Shown: one piece after another, positions 25,812 through 33,996 of the stretch | How positions within the stretch are numbered: position 1 is the stretch's first letter | How the letters are laid out: the number at the start of each line of letters is the position of its first letter | Source: JBCDJI01 sp964351865 | Lineage (GTDB): Bacteria; Verrucomicrobiota; Verrucomicrobiia; Methylacidiphilales; JBCBYL01 | DNA: 64,000 nt | Direction: 5' to 3' | Assembly: GCA_964351865.1 (NCBI GenBank) | Contig: CAYGPJ010000022.1 | Span: forward strand, 1 to 64,000 | The notes under the pieces: model-generated | Told to the model about the DNA's origin: nothing | Databases searched by the model: none | What the model saw: only the letters and a program-made list of their open reading frames with translations | Made by a program: the position numbers and the translations under genes

Positions 25812-26156
25812 ATGGATCCTAAAGCAGTAATGAAAGATTTAATTCGGTTGAATGAACTGCAGGATGTCATCGACAGCTTCAAGACTCCACGTGGTAAAAA
25901 ACGTCAGGAAGCTCAAGCAGAAGCTGACGCCATTCGTCCGAATGTTCCTAAATTCATTCTTTCGCATCACGACCGAATTCGTAAATTGGGTCGCAAGAGC
26001 ACGTCAGAAGTAAATAATTGGGTATGCCAGTCCTGTTTCATAGCCGTTCCGGTTGGAAGTCGCAGTCACATCGCTAAGGGTGACGACCTGAACCTCTGCG
26101 AAAGCTGTGGTGCTTACCTTTTTCATACCAATCAAGACGGTCTGACCAATCGATAG
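25812..26156 (+). CDS. C4 zinc-ribbon protein
   Basis: 114-aa soluble protein. The N-terminal 70 residues are helical and charged (KDLIRLNELQDVIDSFKTPR). The C-terminal part has two cysteine pairs (CQSC and CESCG) forming a four-cysteine zinc ribbon with FIAVPVGSRSHIAKGDDLNL between. This resembles the zf-RING_7 domain of CdsZ-like proteins, but here with a shorter coiled coil. Its function is unknown; nucleic-acid or protein binding is likely. The gene is single. Confidence 0.75.
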   Translation: MDPKAVMKDLIRLNELQDVIDSFKTPRGKKRQEAQAEADAIRPNVPKFILSHHDRIRKLGRKSTSEVNNWVCQSCFIAVPVGSRSHIAKGDDLNLCESCGAYLFHTNQDGLTNR

Positions 26157-26315
26157 TCGAAATTCGCCGTAGGACCAGGATCCGCGCGCGTTCGTCCGGA
26201 GCGACCCATCATTTATCACTGGTGAGGTATGGCGACGTTAAGATTTCTGCGACATGCTCACCCTACCATTCTCAGTGATCATTGCCTTTTCCCACGACTA
26301 GGCTAAACTAAATAT

Positions 26316-26807
26316 ATGAAGGCGCTGTCAGCCATTACTCTTATGTTGTTGTTTGCCTGTGGTGTTTCCCTCCAGGCACAAGATAGCACCAGCGACTGGA
26401 TGCAACTTGAGCTCAAAGATGGCAGCCTGCTCAATGGTCATGTCGTGAATGTAACCACAGAACATGTTCACATGGTCGGAGCTTCCATCAATCGCCTCAT
26501 CCCCAGGGACCAGCTTAGCGATCCAAGCCTGCGGCGGGTCACCAAACAATTTCCCATCATGATTGCCGCCAAAGCCACAGAGACCGCCACCGCAGAGAAA
26601 CTTAAAGACGGCCTCCAGCTTCAGCGTTCGCGCTATTTTTCCCGAGCCCCTCACACCTTTACTCCATACACCCGCAGCACCGTCTACAGCCCATTTTCAA
26701 CGACCTACTACCTGCCGCAGGGCTGCTCGGTGGCCTATCCTGTCTACCAACATCACTCCCGCCCGTATCATTCTTTCCCGAGTTGGAGCATCCAGATTGA
26801 CCTGTAG
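26316..26807 (+). CDS. Small exported protein, unknown
   Basis: 163-aa protein with a signal peptide (KALSAITLMLLFACGVSLQAQ; Cys is not in a convincing lipobox). The N-terminal mature part (MQLELKDGSLLNGHVVNV) has the short beta pattern of SH3-like or LSM-like strands, often seen in verrucomicrobial exported proteins. The C terminus is rich in Tyr, Ser, His and Pro (RSTVYSPFSTTYYLPQG). No function can be assigned. It is 25 nt upstream of the glycosyltransferase gene on the same strand, so the two are probably cotranscribed. Confidence 0.65.
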   Translation: MKALSAITLMLLFACGVSLQAQDSTSDWMQLELKDGSLLNGHVVNVTTEHVHMVGASINRLIPRDQLSDPSLRRVTKQFPIMIAAKATETATAEKLKDGLQLQRSRYFSRAPHTFTPYTRSTVYSPFSTTYYLPQGCSVAYPVYQHHSRPYHSFPSWSIQIDL

Positions 26808-26832
26808 TTTTTTTAATCTGAATCTGACCACC

Positions 26833-27567
26833 ATGCCTGAACCACCGGAGGTCAGTTTCGTTATTCCCGCCTATAACGAGGCTAAAAAACTACCCCTGAC
26901 CTTGCAGTGCCTCCACAATGCCGCCCATGCAAACCACCCCTTCACATACGAAGTCATCGTATGTGACAACCACTCAAGCGATCAGACCTGCGACATCGCA
27001 GAGTCACTAGGTGCCACCGTTGTCCATGAACCACACCAACAAATTTCACGCGCCCGCAATACCGGCGCTCGTGCCGCAACCGGTAGGTGGCTGATTTTTC
27101 TGGATGCCGATACCCTCATCAATCAGCGCTTACTGGATTCCGTGCTGACAAAAATTCGTAGCAATCATTACGGACTTCTGGGGAGTGTCGTCCGCTTTTC
27201 CTTAAATGATTTGGACTACTTTCCGATGGCCGTCGTTAGCACCTGGAACCTGATTTCACTCATCACTGGATGTGCCGCCGGTTCTTTTCTCGCCTGCCCC
27301 CGCCAGGCTCACCAACTCACAGGTGGATTCCATCAAGCCTACTACGCTGGTGAAGAATTAGAATTTTCATGGCGCCTGCTTCGCTGGTGTCGCCAACGAA
27401 ATCTAATGGCGGCGGTAGAAGCTCAAGCCGGCGTGATTACCTCCAGCCGGAAAATTCGCGGAAAATCCACTTGGGACATGGTGCGCCAACTTCGCATCCT
27501 GCAACCGGGCGCACTGAAGTCGAAAGCCGCTTGTGACTTCTGGTATGATGACAAGTGGAGAGAATAA
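26833..27567 (+). CDS. Family 2 glycosyltransferase
   Basis: 244-aa GT-A glycosyltransferase. The nucleotide-sugar site is visible: SFVIPAYNEAKKLPLTLQ at the N terminus, VIVCDNHSSDQT, then SRARNTGARAATGRWLIFLDADT containing the DxD metal motif (DAD). The frame is open for 90 codons upstream of the chosen ATG, but that part overlaps the preceding gene in another frame and carries no GT2 sequence. It has no membrane segments except a weak hydrophobic stretch around residue 140. The sugar donor is unknown; envelope or lipid glycosylation is plausible. The gene is convergent with ccsA, 6 nt away. Confidence 0.9.
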   Translation: MPEPPEVSFVIPAYNEAKKLPLTLQCLHNAAHANHPFTYEVIVCDNHSSDQTCDIAESLGATVVHEPHQQISRARNTGARAATGRWLIFLDADTLINQRLLDSVLTKIRSNHYGLLGSVVRFSLNDLDYFPMAVVSTWNLISLITGCAAGSFLACPRQAHQLTGGFHQAYYAGEELEFSWRLLRWCRQRNLMAAVEAQAGVITSSRKIRGKSTWDMVRQLRILQPGALKSKAACDFWYDDKWRE

Positions 27568-27573
27568 ACCGCT

Positions 27574-29418
27574 TTAGTCTTGCTTCGCTTTTTTACGTGT
27601 CACAAAACTGTCCCACAGCCGGGTGGGGATCGCCCCGATCGCCATGATCATCAGCATAAAGAAGGCAAAGGCCACCAGCCAGAAAAAGGCCTGATCCATA
27701 AATCCATAGGAGTGCAAACCCACTCCCAGCATATTAGTGCCGAACCACGACCAAGCGGTCACAATATTTCCAAAGACGGCAGCGATCATGATCCCCTGAG
27801 GGCCGATCAGTTTCCCCCAACGGGCGTGCAGGATAATTGCATTCCAGATCACAATCAGCAGCGCGCCATTCTCTTTGGGGTCCCAACCCCAGAAACGTCC
27901 CCAGGATTGATCGGCCCAGATTCCACCTAGCACGGTGCCCACAAAACTGAACAGCAGGGCAAAACAGATAATTCCATAAACCATGCTTTCGAGTGACTTA
28001 CCACGTTCCTCGGTCAGCAGTTTAGTGAAGAACCCGAGGAAGATATACAGCACAGCCAGAATGCCGGCAAAAAATGTGGCCGAATATCCAAAAGTAATGA
28101 CGACGACATGGGTGGCCAGCCAGAAGTTGGTGTCCAACACCGCTTGCAGCATAGCCATGGTATCACCATCGCCAGCCAGATTGTGAGCCACTATCAACGA
28201 CATACAACCGACAACCGCTGCAGTCGCTGCACCAATACCATTTTTGAATAACCGCTCCATCACTAACCCGAGCACAGCGCCCCCCCAACCGACAAAGAGT
28301 GCAGACGAATAGAGGTTAGTCACAGGCGGGCGATCCTGAATGATCATCCGAATGATCAACCCGCTCGTGTGCAGCACCAATGCTAAGGCCACCAGCCAGA
28401 AGGCCACGCGACAGAGCGGTCCTGTCCATTTGATCCATGAGACCATCACAATCAGGAAAATCAACACGTAGAGTATTGAGGTGCGATAAAATAACTCACT
28501 GCGATTAAAGGAAGTCTCTAATGATGCCGTGCTGACCTCGTTCGGTTTATATACGGCTAACACCCGATTTAGTTTTTGCGATGTCGCGGCAAATGCCTGC
28601 CAGTCTTTATTTTGATACTGGTCAGCCAGATCCGCGTATAAATGAACGGCCTCCGGAACTTCCCCCATAGGCGCTGCTTTTACCAGCACATCCCAGATGC
28701 TCATCCAATCATCTTTCTCGGTAGCATCAACGGCAGGAACCGGATTACATTTTGTCAACTCACTGAGTCGCTTGTAAACCGAGGCCGTGCGGAAAAATTG
28801 TTGGAGCGCAACATCATCATATTCCCCACCCATCTGATGTGCCTGAAAAGCCACCAGCGGTTCACCTGACCATAACTTAAAATGCTCGATCTCCTGACGC
28901 AGGTTGGCTGAGCCCGGTGGGTTCAGTGTGTGCTTCAGGCTCTGATACAGCGTCACATTGCGACTTAGACTGACGACGGCCCGCTGATAAGGATTTCTCA
29001 ATTGAGCTTCCAATTGGCTAGCCTGATCCGCCTGTTCCGCCAGCTTGGGCATGTGCTTGAGCACTTCGTTAAAACTGAAAAATTTCTGATCCTCTAACGT
29101 GTTCCCTAATAGCACCCGCACATCCGGATGCATGACGCGGAAAATCTGGCGCTGGTCGGCTTGCTGAGCATCAAAGAGCACTTCGGCCAGCCACTCCATG
29201 GCAGACCACTTACCATCTTCGGTTCGGAACTCCTGACGTTCATACATCACCAATAATGAATTACGAGCGACAGAATCCCATGGCTTGTAGCGCCCCAGCT
29301 CCAGCACTGGAATTTCAGCAAACTGTTTCAGTGCTGCTTCGCGAGAGACCTCGCGCTCGGCCTGCACATTGGAAGTTAACAGCAAAGCACCCAACAAAAG
29401 ATAAATTATATTTCTCAT
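27574..29418 (-). CDS. ccsA: Cytochrome c biogenesis protein CcsA/ResC
   Basis: 614-aa system II cytochrome c maturation protein that moves haem across the membrane and joins it to apocytochrome c together with ResB. The signature WWD-type haem motif is WGRFWGWDPKENGALL, followed by NAIILHARW. The C-terminal 280 residues form eight or so helices, with histidines in LVLHTSG, HVVVITFGY and GLHSYG as haem ligands. Unusually, the first 310 residues are a signal peptide plus a soluble, charged periplasmic domain, as also found in long CcsA forms of Bacteroidetes/Verrucomicrobia. It is the last gene of the respiratory superoperon and overlaps resB by 4 nt. Confidence 0.93.
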   Translation of the reverse strand: MRNIIYLLLGALLLTSNVQAEREVSREAALKQFAEIPVLELGRYKPWDSVARNSLLVMYERQEFRTEDGKWSAMEWLAEVLFDAQQADQRQIFRVMHPDVRVLLGNTLEDQKFFSFNEVLKHMPKLAEQADQASQLEAQLRNPYQRAVVSLSRNVTLYQSLKHTLNPPGSANLRQEIEHFKLWSGEPLVAFQAHQMGGEYDDVALQQFFRTASVYKRLSELTKCNPVPAVDATEKDDWMSIWDVLVKAAPMGEVPEAVHLYADLADQYQNKDWQAFAATSQKLNRVLAVYKPNEVSTASLETSFNRSELFYRTSILYVLIFLIVMVSWIKWTGPLCRVAFWLVALALVLHTSGLIIRMIIQDRPPVTNLYSSALFVGWGGAVLGLVMERLFKNGIGAATAAVVGCMSLIVAHNLAGDGDTMAMLQAVLDTNFWLATHVVVITFGYSATFFAGILAVLYIFLGFFTKLLTEERGKSLESMVYGIICFALLFSFVGTVLGGIWADQSWGRFWGWDPKENGALLIVIWNAIILHARWGKLIGPQGIMIAAVFGNIVTAWSWFGTNMLGVGLHSYGFMDQAFFWLVAFAFFMLMIMAIGAIPTRLWDSFVTRKKAKQD

Positions 29419-30590
29419 ACGGATCTCCGTTTATTGACATGCTTCACCAGATGTAATGTGAAATGCCACAATAATCCCAATGATACCAGCGTGCAGGAAA
29501 GATAGGGCAGCAACCAACCCGGGTTCTCTACCACCTGCAGAATTGAGGTCGTGTCTTTGTTGTCAAAGCCCGCCTGGTAGAAGGTCTTGCCTTGATATCG
29601 CAGCGGGTGATTCATGTAGATCAACACCCCCCGGTCCTCTTTTAATTCCGGGTTTACCAACTGCACCTGGCTGGAGAAATTTTTAGGAATGTCGGTGCCG
29701 GAGTATCGATCGTGATTAAAATCTTCCAACGTCAGTTGAAACGGCATGTAGTATCTGGTGCGTCGCAGCTTGATTGCGAACCGACGCCCTTCCACCACAA
29801 ACCATTGTGGATCAGTGACAGCATTGGTCGCCAACCAGGTGCCAACGGGCTTTCCATTCCATATAGGCTGCACAATGGCGCTCAATAAATTTTGTTCGTT
29901 CGGTTTAAAAGTTTGTTTAACGGGCTCGATGTTAATGCGCTGACCCCAGCCTTTATCGACTCTGGAATCATTATCTGCTCCCATGGCACGCTTCAGGGTC
30001 ATGCGTGTATTTTTATAGAAATCGACAATTTTAAGCTCGAAGGGCAGATGTTCCCCTTGCAGCGTAGTGCCGGCTTTGACCATTTCCACTGGAAAGGCTG
30101 TTTCTCGCACTTCGCCCCGTGGCAGTGGCTCACTAATGACCAATTCCCGATCGAGAAAGCTCTCGTAATAGTGTTTGGTCTGTCCCTCATCAAACACTAA
30201 TTGCCCTTCGTGCGAGAGCCAGTGCGTCACAAAGCCTCCACCCAGTAACACCAGAATCCCTAAGTGTATCATCATCAGGCCGAATTTATTCCACTTGAGG
30301 CTGAACCGTTTCCAATGGGCACATAATAAATTCAGAATCAACACGCCGCCTACCAGATAGCCTCCGGGTATGTAGGGTAGCTTCAACCCATTACTGCCGA
30401 CTTCGGCCCAGACAAACCAGGTAGCGAAATATCGAGCCTGGGCTTCATAGATCCCGAGATTCACTTGTGCCAGCGTATTGAGTAACACCAACACCATTGA
30501 TATACTCAGACAGATGACCGTCACTTTCAGCGAGGCGAGTACGCTGAGCGCCTTATATAAAGGGGAGGACGGAGATAGTTTAATGGGCAT
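29415..30590 (-). CDS. resB: ResB family cytochrome c biogenesis protein
   Basis: 391-aa membrane protein that works with CcsA in system II cytochrome c maturation. Four membrane helices are visible: near residues 20-40, 75-95, 103-125 and one close to the C terminus (LLPYLSCTLVSLGLLWHFTLH). The large periplasmic domain between the third and fourth ends with the ResB-type YMNHPLRYQGKTFYQAGF pattern. It overlaps ccsA at its 3' end and the lipoprotein gene at its 5' end (11 nt). Its position at the end of an operon encoding many c-type cytochromes (ActA with five haems, ActE, CcoO-like, a further cytochrome c) fits a dedicated maturation role. Confidence 0.92.
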   Translation of the reverse strand: MPIKLSPSSPLYKALSVLASLKVTVICLSISMVLVLLNTLAQVNLGIYEAQARYFATWFVWAEVGSNGLKLPYIPGGYLVGGVLILNLLCAHWKRFSLKWNKFGLMMIHLGILVLLGGGFVTHWLSHEGQLVFDEGQTKHYYESFLDRELVISEPLPRGEVRETAFPVEMVKAGTTLQGEHLPFELKIVDFYKNTRMTLKRAMGADNDSRVDKGWGQRINIEPVKQTFKPNEQNLLSAIVQPIWNGKPVGTWLATNAVTDPQWFVVEGRRFAIKLRRTRYYMPFQLTLEDFNHDRYSGTDIPKNFSSQVQLVNPELKEDRGVLIYMNHPLRYQGKTFYQAGFDNKDTTSILQVVENPGWLLPYLSCTLVSLGLLWHFTLHLVKHVNKRRSV

Positions 30591-31146
30591 GTTTCATCTC
30601 CAGATTTTCGATAAATTGATTCCAGTGATTCAGTTCGGCCGCAACCAATTCGGCGGGACCGGAAAATTTGATAAAGATCCGTTGCTCAGCTTCTTCAATG
30701 ATTACCCCATAAATGCTAGGTGAACCTTCCTGTCCGGCTGGAAATTCCATTAGATAACCATCATGGTTGGAAATCGAAATCGTTTTTAACTTTTTGACGA
30801 TACCTTCTTCTTCCCATGGTTCCAGCCCCGCTTGCACTCTCCAACGGTTCACATTACTCGCCAGTGAGCCTCCCGACATGGGCAATCGGCTGAAAGCCAC
30901 CTCCGCCTCACTGCCCGATTCGCTGATGACGCGGAAACTGGCATCACGCATCCCGAAGACGGGCTCTGCGTGCCAGCCCTCCGGCAATTGGGCATTCCAG
31001 TCGGTGTTATTCCAGTGAGATTCCGCAGCGATCCCGGTCACTTCCTGCGGATAGACTCGCGTGGTCTGTTCAGGCGCACATGCTGAAAGAATCGTTATCG
31101 CGAATGCGACACTACTGACGGCGAACATATTCTTCATCGAAATCAT
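30580..31146 (-). CDS. Lipoprotein between ctaA and resB
   Basis: About 188-aa predicted lipoprotein: short N terminus, hydrophobic core and lipobox LSAC before APEQTT. ATG at 31146 shares one base with the ctaA stop codon (TAATG), which supports this start; the frame is open further upstream but overlaps ctaA. The mature part (WHAEPVFGMRDASFRVISES, VAFSRLPMSGGSLASNVNRW, FPAGQEGSPSIYGV) is recognisable as a recurring type found beside respiratory genes in this phylum, from memory only. No known function. Its place in the operon suggests a role in oxidase or cytochrome assembly. Confidence 0.75.
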   Translation of the reverse strand: MISMKNMFAVSSVAFAITILSACAPEQTTRVYPQEVTGIAAESHWNNTDWNAQLPEGWHAEPVFGMRDASFRVISESGSEAEVAFSRLPMSGGSLASNVNRWRVQAGLEPWEEEGIVKKLKTISISNHDGYLMEFPAGQEGSPSIYGVIIEEAEQRIFIKFSGPAELVAAELNHWNQFIENLEMKHAH

Positions 31147-32201
31147 TATATTTTCCTCATTTTGAGTCGGATAAACAAACACCCCGTCAGAACCACGGTC
31201 AACACAATCGCACCCGCCTGGTGCAACGAGCCGAAGGAAACAGGAATGCCGCCACGTGAACTGATCACCGTGACCGCGCCCAAGATAAATTGAATCCATG
31301 TCGTGGCAAGCAGCGCGATGAAGAAAAATCTCCATTTGTCATTGATCTGCTTAAATCCCAGCCATCCCAGCCAGGTGGCACCAATTAAAACCACCGTGCC
31401 GAGACCTCGATGGGTAAATTGAACGAAAGCACTGTTCTCCAGGAAGTTGTGCCAACTGAATCCCTCCCGCCATAACATTTGCGGAATCCACTGTCCGTTC
31501 ATCGTGGGGAATGTCGGATAATCCATGGCGGCTTTCATCCCTGCCATCACCCCTCCAAAGGCAAATTGAATCACAAACAGCAGTGCCATTACAGGCACCC
31601 CCCATTTGAGCCAGCCACCCCAGCCTTTCCTGGCTGTAATGACTTCTGAATTGGCAGAAATTTCCAAACGATTCCATGTCAGCAGAGATAACAGTAATAG
31701 CGCCATTAACAGATGTGCAGTCAACCGTACCGGACTGACCCAGGGACGATCCACCAATCCACTCTGGACCATAAACCAACCCAGCAAACCCTGACCTCCT
31801 CCTAAGATGAACGCAATCAGCAGCAATTTAAGTCGGCGTGAATCAAAGCATTTTTTAATCGCAAAAAATGCGAAGGGGAAGAAAAAGAGCAGACCCAGCA
31901 TGCGACCCCACATGCGGTGAATATATTCCCACCAGAAAATACCCTTAAAACCCTCAATGGTCATTTCAGGGTGGATAATCAGGTGTTGGGGCGTGCCCTG
32001 ATACAGATCAAATTTCTCCTGCCATGCTGCATCCGTCACCGGAGGCATGATGCCGCCGATCAAACGCCAGTCGGTCATGGATAACCCTGAGCCCGTCAAA
32101 CGGGTAATCCCTCCGATAATCACCATCACGGACACCGCCAGAATCATCAGATCCAGCCAGCGAATGATGTAACGATTATAATCTGAACTCGTTTCGGACA
32201 T
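31146..32201 (-). CDS. ctaA: Haem A synthase (CtaA/COX15)
   Basis: 351-aa membrane protein of eight predicted helices that oxidises haem O to haem A for the aa3 oxidase. The four haem-ligand histidines are visible in EYIHRMWGR, RLTAHLLMAL, FTHRGLGTV and SLHQAGAIV, as is the family N terminus (GITRLTGSGLSMTDWRLIGG). It is the longer COX15-type, without the cysteine pair of Bacillus CtaA. The haem O synthase partner CtaB is not in the window. The gene follows coxB by 63 nt. Confidence 0.95.
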   Translation of the reverse strand: MSETSSDYNRYIIRWLDLMILAVSVMVIIGGITRLTGSGLSMTDWRLIGGIMPPVTDAAWQEKFDLYQGTPQHLIIHPEMTIEGFKGIFWWEYIHRMWGRMLGLLFFFPFAFFAIKKCFDSRRLKLLLIAFILGGGQGLLGWFMVQSGLVDRPWVSPVRLTAHLLMALLLLSLLTWNRLEISANSEVITARKGWGGWLKWGVPVMALLFVIQFAFGGVMAGMKAAMDYPTFPTMNGQWIPQMLWREGFSWHNFLENSAFVQFTHRGLGTVVLIGATWLGWLGFKQINDKWRFFFIALLATTWIQFILGAVTVISSRGGIPVSFGSLHQAGAIVLTVVLTGCLFIRLKMRKI

Positions 32202-32264
32202 GCGGCGTAAAGCTAGCGTGGTACCTGCAGACTTTCAACCGCCAAAGAAAATTATAAGCCAGAC

Positions 32265-33125
32265 TTAGGACTTCGAAACTGAACTAATAGCCACTGCGGC
32301 ATCCTCACCCACATCGGGAGTCATTTCCGGGTTCGACTCAGGTGCTGGTGTCTTAACTGGTGCAGGAGCGACAGGCTTTTGAGGGGTTTTAGATTCCACC
32401 CATGCCTGATATTCGCTTTCAGATTGAACCACTAAAAACCCCTTCATCGAAAAGTGTCCGGCTCCACACAGCTGAGCACATATAATTTCGAATTCGCCGG
32501 TTCGGATCGGGGTAAACCAGATCGGAACTCTCATACCCGGAATGGCATCCTGACTGATGCGCATGTGTGCTACCGCGTAATTGTGAATCACATCTTTCGA
32601 GGTGACGTCGACAATCAGTGGCGTATTGACCGGCACGTTCATGTAGGTGCGGGAGACCACATCATCTTTACCGTGGGGGTCATTAGGATCCAGGCCGATA
32701 ATAGCTTGCGGGCTGGCCGCTGAGATAAACATCGGATTCTTACGACCTAGCACCCCATCTGCACCGGCGTAGTGAAAGGTCCAGCCGAATTGTTCAGCAA
32801 TGGCATGCACCCTGATCACGTTATCACCTTCTGGTGGAATTTCGTTCACCTGCTTGGCCCAAAGGGGAAAAGCAAAACCCAGTAGCAATACTGCTTCAAT
32901 TAAAATCACGTACACTTCGATGTGGGAAGACGCATGGTTTTTAACCCCCACATAATCGGCTTTAGGGTTTTTGCGCTGCCAGAAACGATAGCAACAATAC
33001 AAAAAGAAAATGGTCCAACCTACAAACAACACCAGCATGAACCAATGCGAGGCCTCCAGAAAAAAATCAATCTGAGTGCCATGTTCAGCCGCATTCTCGG
33101 TCATGTGTAATAAATTATTTAACAT
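32265..33125 (-). CDS. coxB: Cytochrome c oxidase subunit II
   Basis: 286-aa subunit with two N-terminal helices (about residues 28-50 and 72-92) and a periplasmic cupredoxin domain. The CuA site is intact: His in KDVIHNYAV and the loop CAQLCGAGHFSMKG (C-x3-C-x3-H-x2-M). It has no C-terminal cytochrome c domain, so it is aa3-like rather than caa3-like. The tail (about 40 residues) is Pro/Ala/Val-rich and low complexity. Unusually, it is the last of the oxidase structural genes in the operon, after subunits I, III and IV and two tiny membrane proteins. Confidence 0.95.
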   Translation of the reverse strand: MLNNLLHMTENAAEHGTQIDFFLEASHWFMLVLFVGWTIFFLYCCYRFWQRKNPKADYVGVKNHASSHIEVYVILIEAVLLLGFAFPLWAKQVNEIPPEGDNVIRVHAIAEQFGWTFHYAGADGVLGRKNPMFISAASPQAIIGLDPNDPHGKDDVVSRTYMNVPVNTPLIVDVTSKDVIHNYAVAHMRISQDAIPGMRVPIWFTPIRTGEFEIICAQLCGAGHFSMKGFLVVQSESEYQAWVESKTPQKPVAPAPVKTPAPESNPEMTPDVGEDAAVAISSVSKS

Positions 33126-33142
33126 AGTTTACCTTACTTTAC

Positions 33143-33421
33143 TCAGCTTTTGTCTTCGAGTAACTCTGGAAGCTCGCCCCATTCAGCGGTGCCTTCCTGC
33201 AGTTGTTGTTCGTAACGACTCGAGCGCTTGGCCACATTAACAAAAAAAGCGATAATTCCTCCCACGGTACCGATAATCATCACCAATAAAAAGAGAATGG
33301 CCCAACCGATCGACTCGACCACGGGATCGCCCTTGGCCCCGAAACAAGTCGGACAAGCCGTGGCCGCCGTAGTCATCATGGCCAGTAGTGCCAGCATGGT
33401 TCCGCCTTTGATCAGCTTCAT
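33143..33421 (-). CDS. Small membrane protein with CPTC motif in the oxidase cluster
   Basis: 92-aa protein: N-terminal signal-like helix ending TAATA, then CPTCFGAKGD, then a second helix (IGWAILFLLVMIIGTVGGII) and a charged C terminus. The CxxC pair just outside the membrane could bind copper or haem or form a disulfide. No named family is recognised. Overlapping by 4 nt with the 69-aa gene upstream and lying 17 nt upstream of coxB, it is likely an assembly factor or accessory subunit of the oxidase. Confidence 0.72.
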   Translation of the reverse strand: MKLIKGGTMLALLAMMTTAATACPTCFGAKGDPVVESIGWAILFLLVMIIGTVGGIIAFFVNVAKRSSRYEQQLQEGTAEWGELPELLEDKS

Positions 33422-33627
33422 TTGGTAACCTCCAATTTTTTCATCTTGTTATAAAATGCGACTCCGTAGGTTGGCAGCGTTACCGATGCCGCCAGCATCA
33501 ACAATCCGACCCACATCCAGAACGGTAATTCAGTGCTCCGATAGTTACCAAAAAACAACACCGTCAATAGAACACACAAAAGTGTCGAGAAGATGATGAA
33601 TAAAATGTGAACGTGTTTAATTGACAT
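33418..33627 (-). CDS. Tiny two-helix membrane protein in the oxidase cluster
   Basis: 69-aa protein consisting of two hydrophobic helices (VHILFIIFSTLLCVLLTVLF and LPFWMWVGLLMLAASVTL) and a short Lys-rich end. No family is recognised. It sits between subunit IV and the CPTC protein with 4-6 nt spacings, so it is surely cotranslated with the oxidase. It may be a small structural subunit. Confidence 0.7.
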   Translation of the reverse strand: MSIKHVHILFIIFSTLLCVLLTVLFFGNYRSTELPFWMWVGLLMLAASVTLPTYGVAFYNKMKKLEVTK

Positions 33628-33633
33628 GATGAT

Positions 33634-33981
33634 TTACCAGACAAATGAGTGAGTGTGATCCCAGTAGGCTAATGCGGTCAAAATAAATAAAGCAATGGCT
33701 CCAAAAACTGATAACGCTATCATATAGTATATCAGCTTTTTCTCTGCTGACAAATGCATGAAGAAAAGGCAGACCAGAGCCGCTTTAACCGTTGCGATGA
33801 GCAGTCCGATCACAACGTTAATAGAATGAACCTCGAAATGCCAGATTCTCGGTACAAACACCGTCAGAAAGGTGCCTACAATCAGTAATCCGAAAATGAT
33901 CCAATAGAATTTGAGATGGCCGCGAAGATGCTCTATCTCGTGGGCATCTTCATGTTCAGCGTTGTTAATTTCTTCACTCAT
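33634..33981 (-). CDS. coxD: Cytochrome c oxidase subunit IV (prokaryotic type)
   Basis: 115-aa protein with three helices, of the COX4_pro/CyoD-like group: IIFGLLIVGTFLTVFVPR, VVIGLLIATVKAALVCLFFMHL and IALSVFGAIALFILTALAYW. The VKAALVCLFFMHL helix with H-L is typical of the family. ATG at 33981 is preferred to a TTG at 33996. It follows the subunit III gene by 15 nt. Confidence 0.88.
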   Translation of the reverse strand: MSEEINNAEHEDAHEIEHLRGHLKFYWIIFGLLIVGTFLTVFVPRIWHFEVHSINVVIGLLIATVKAALVCLFFMHLSAEKKLIYYMIALSVFGAIALFILTALAYWDHTHSFVW

Positions 33982-33996
33982 AGTCAATATTTTCAA

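Noticed and set aside
26563..26832. N-terminal extension of the GT2 glycosyltransferase
   Set aside because: It overlaps the preceding exported-protein gene in another frame; the GT2 fold starts right after the ATG at 26833.
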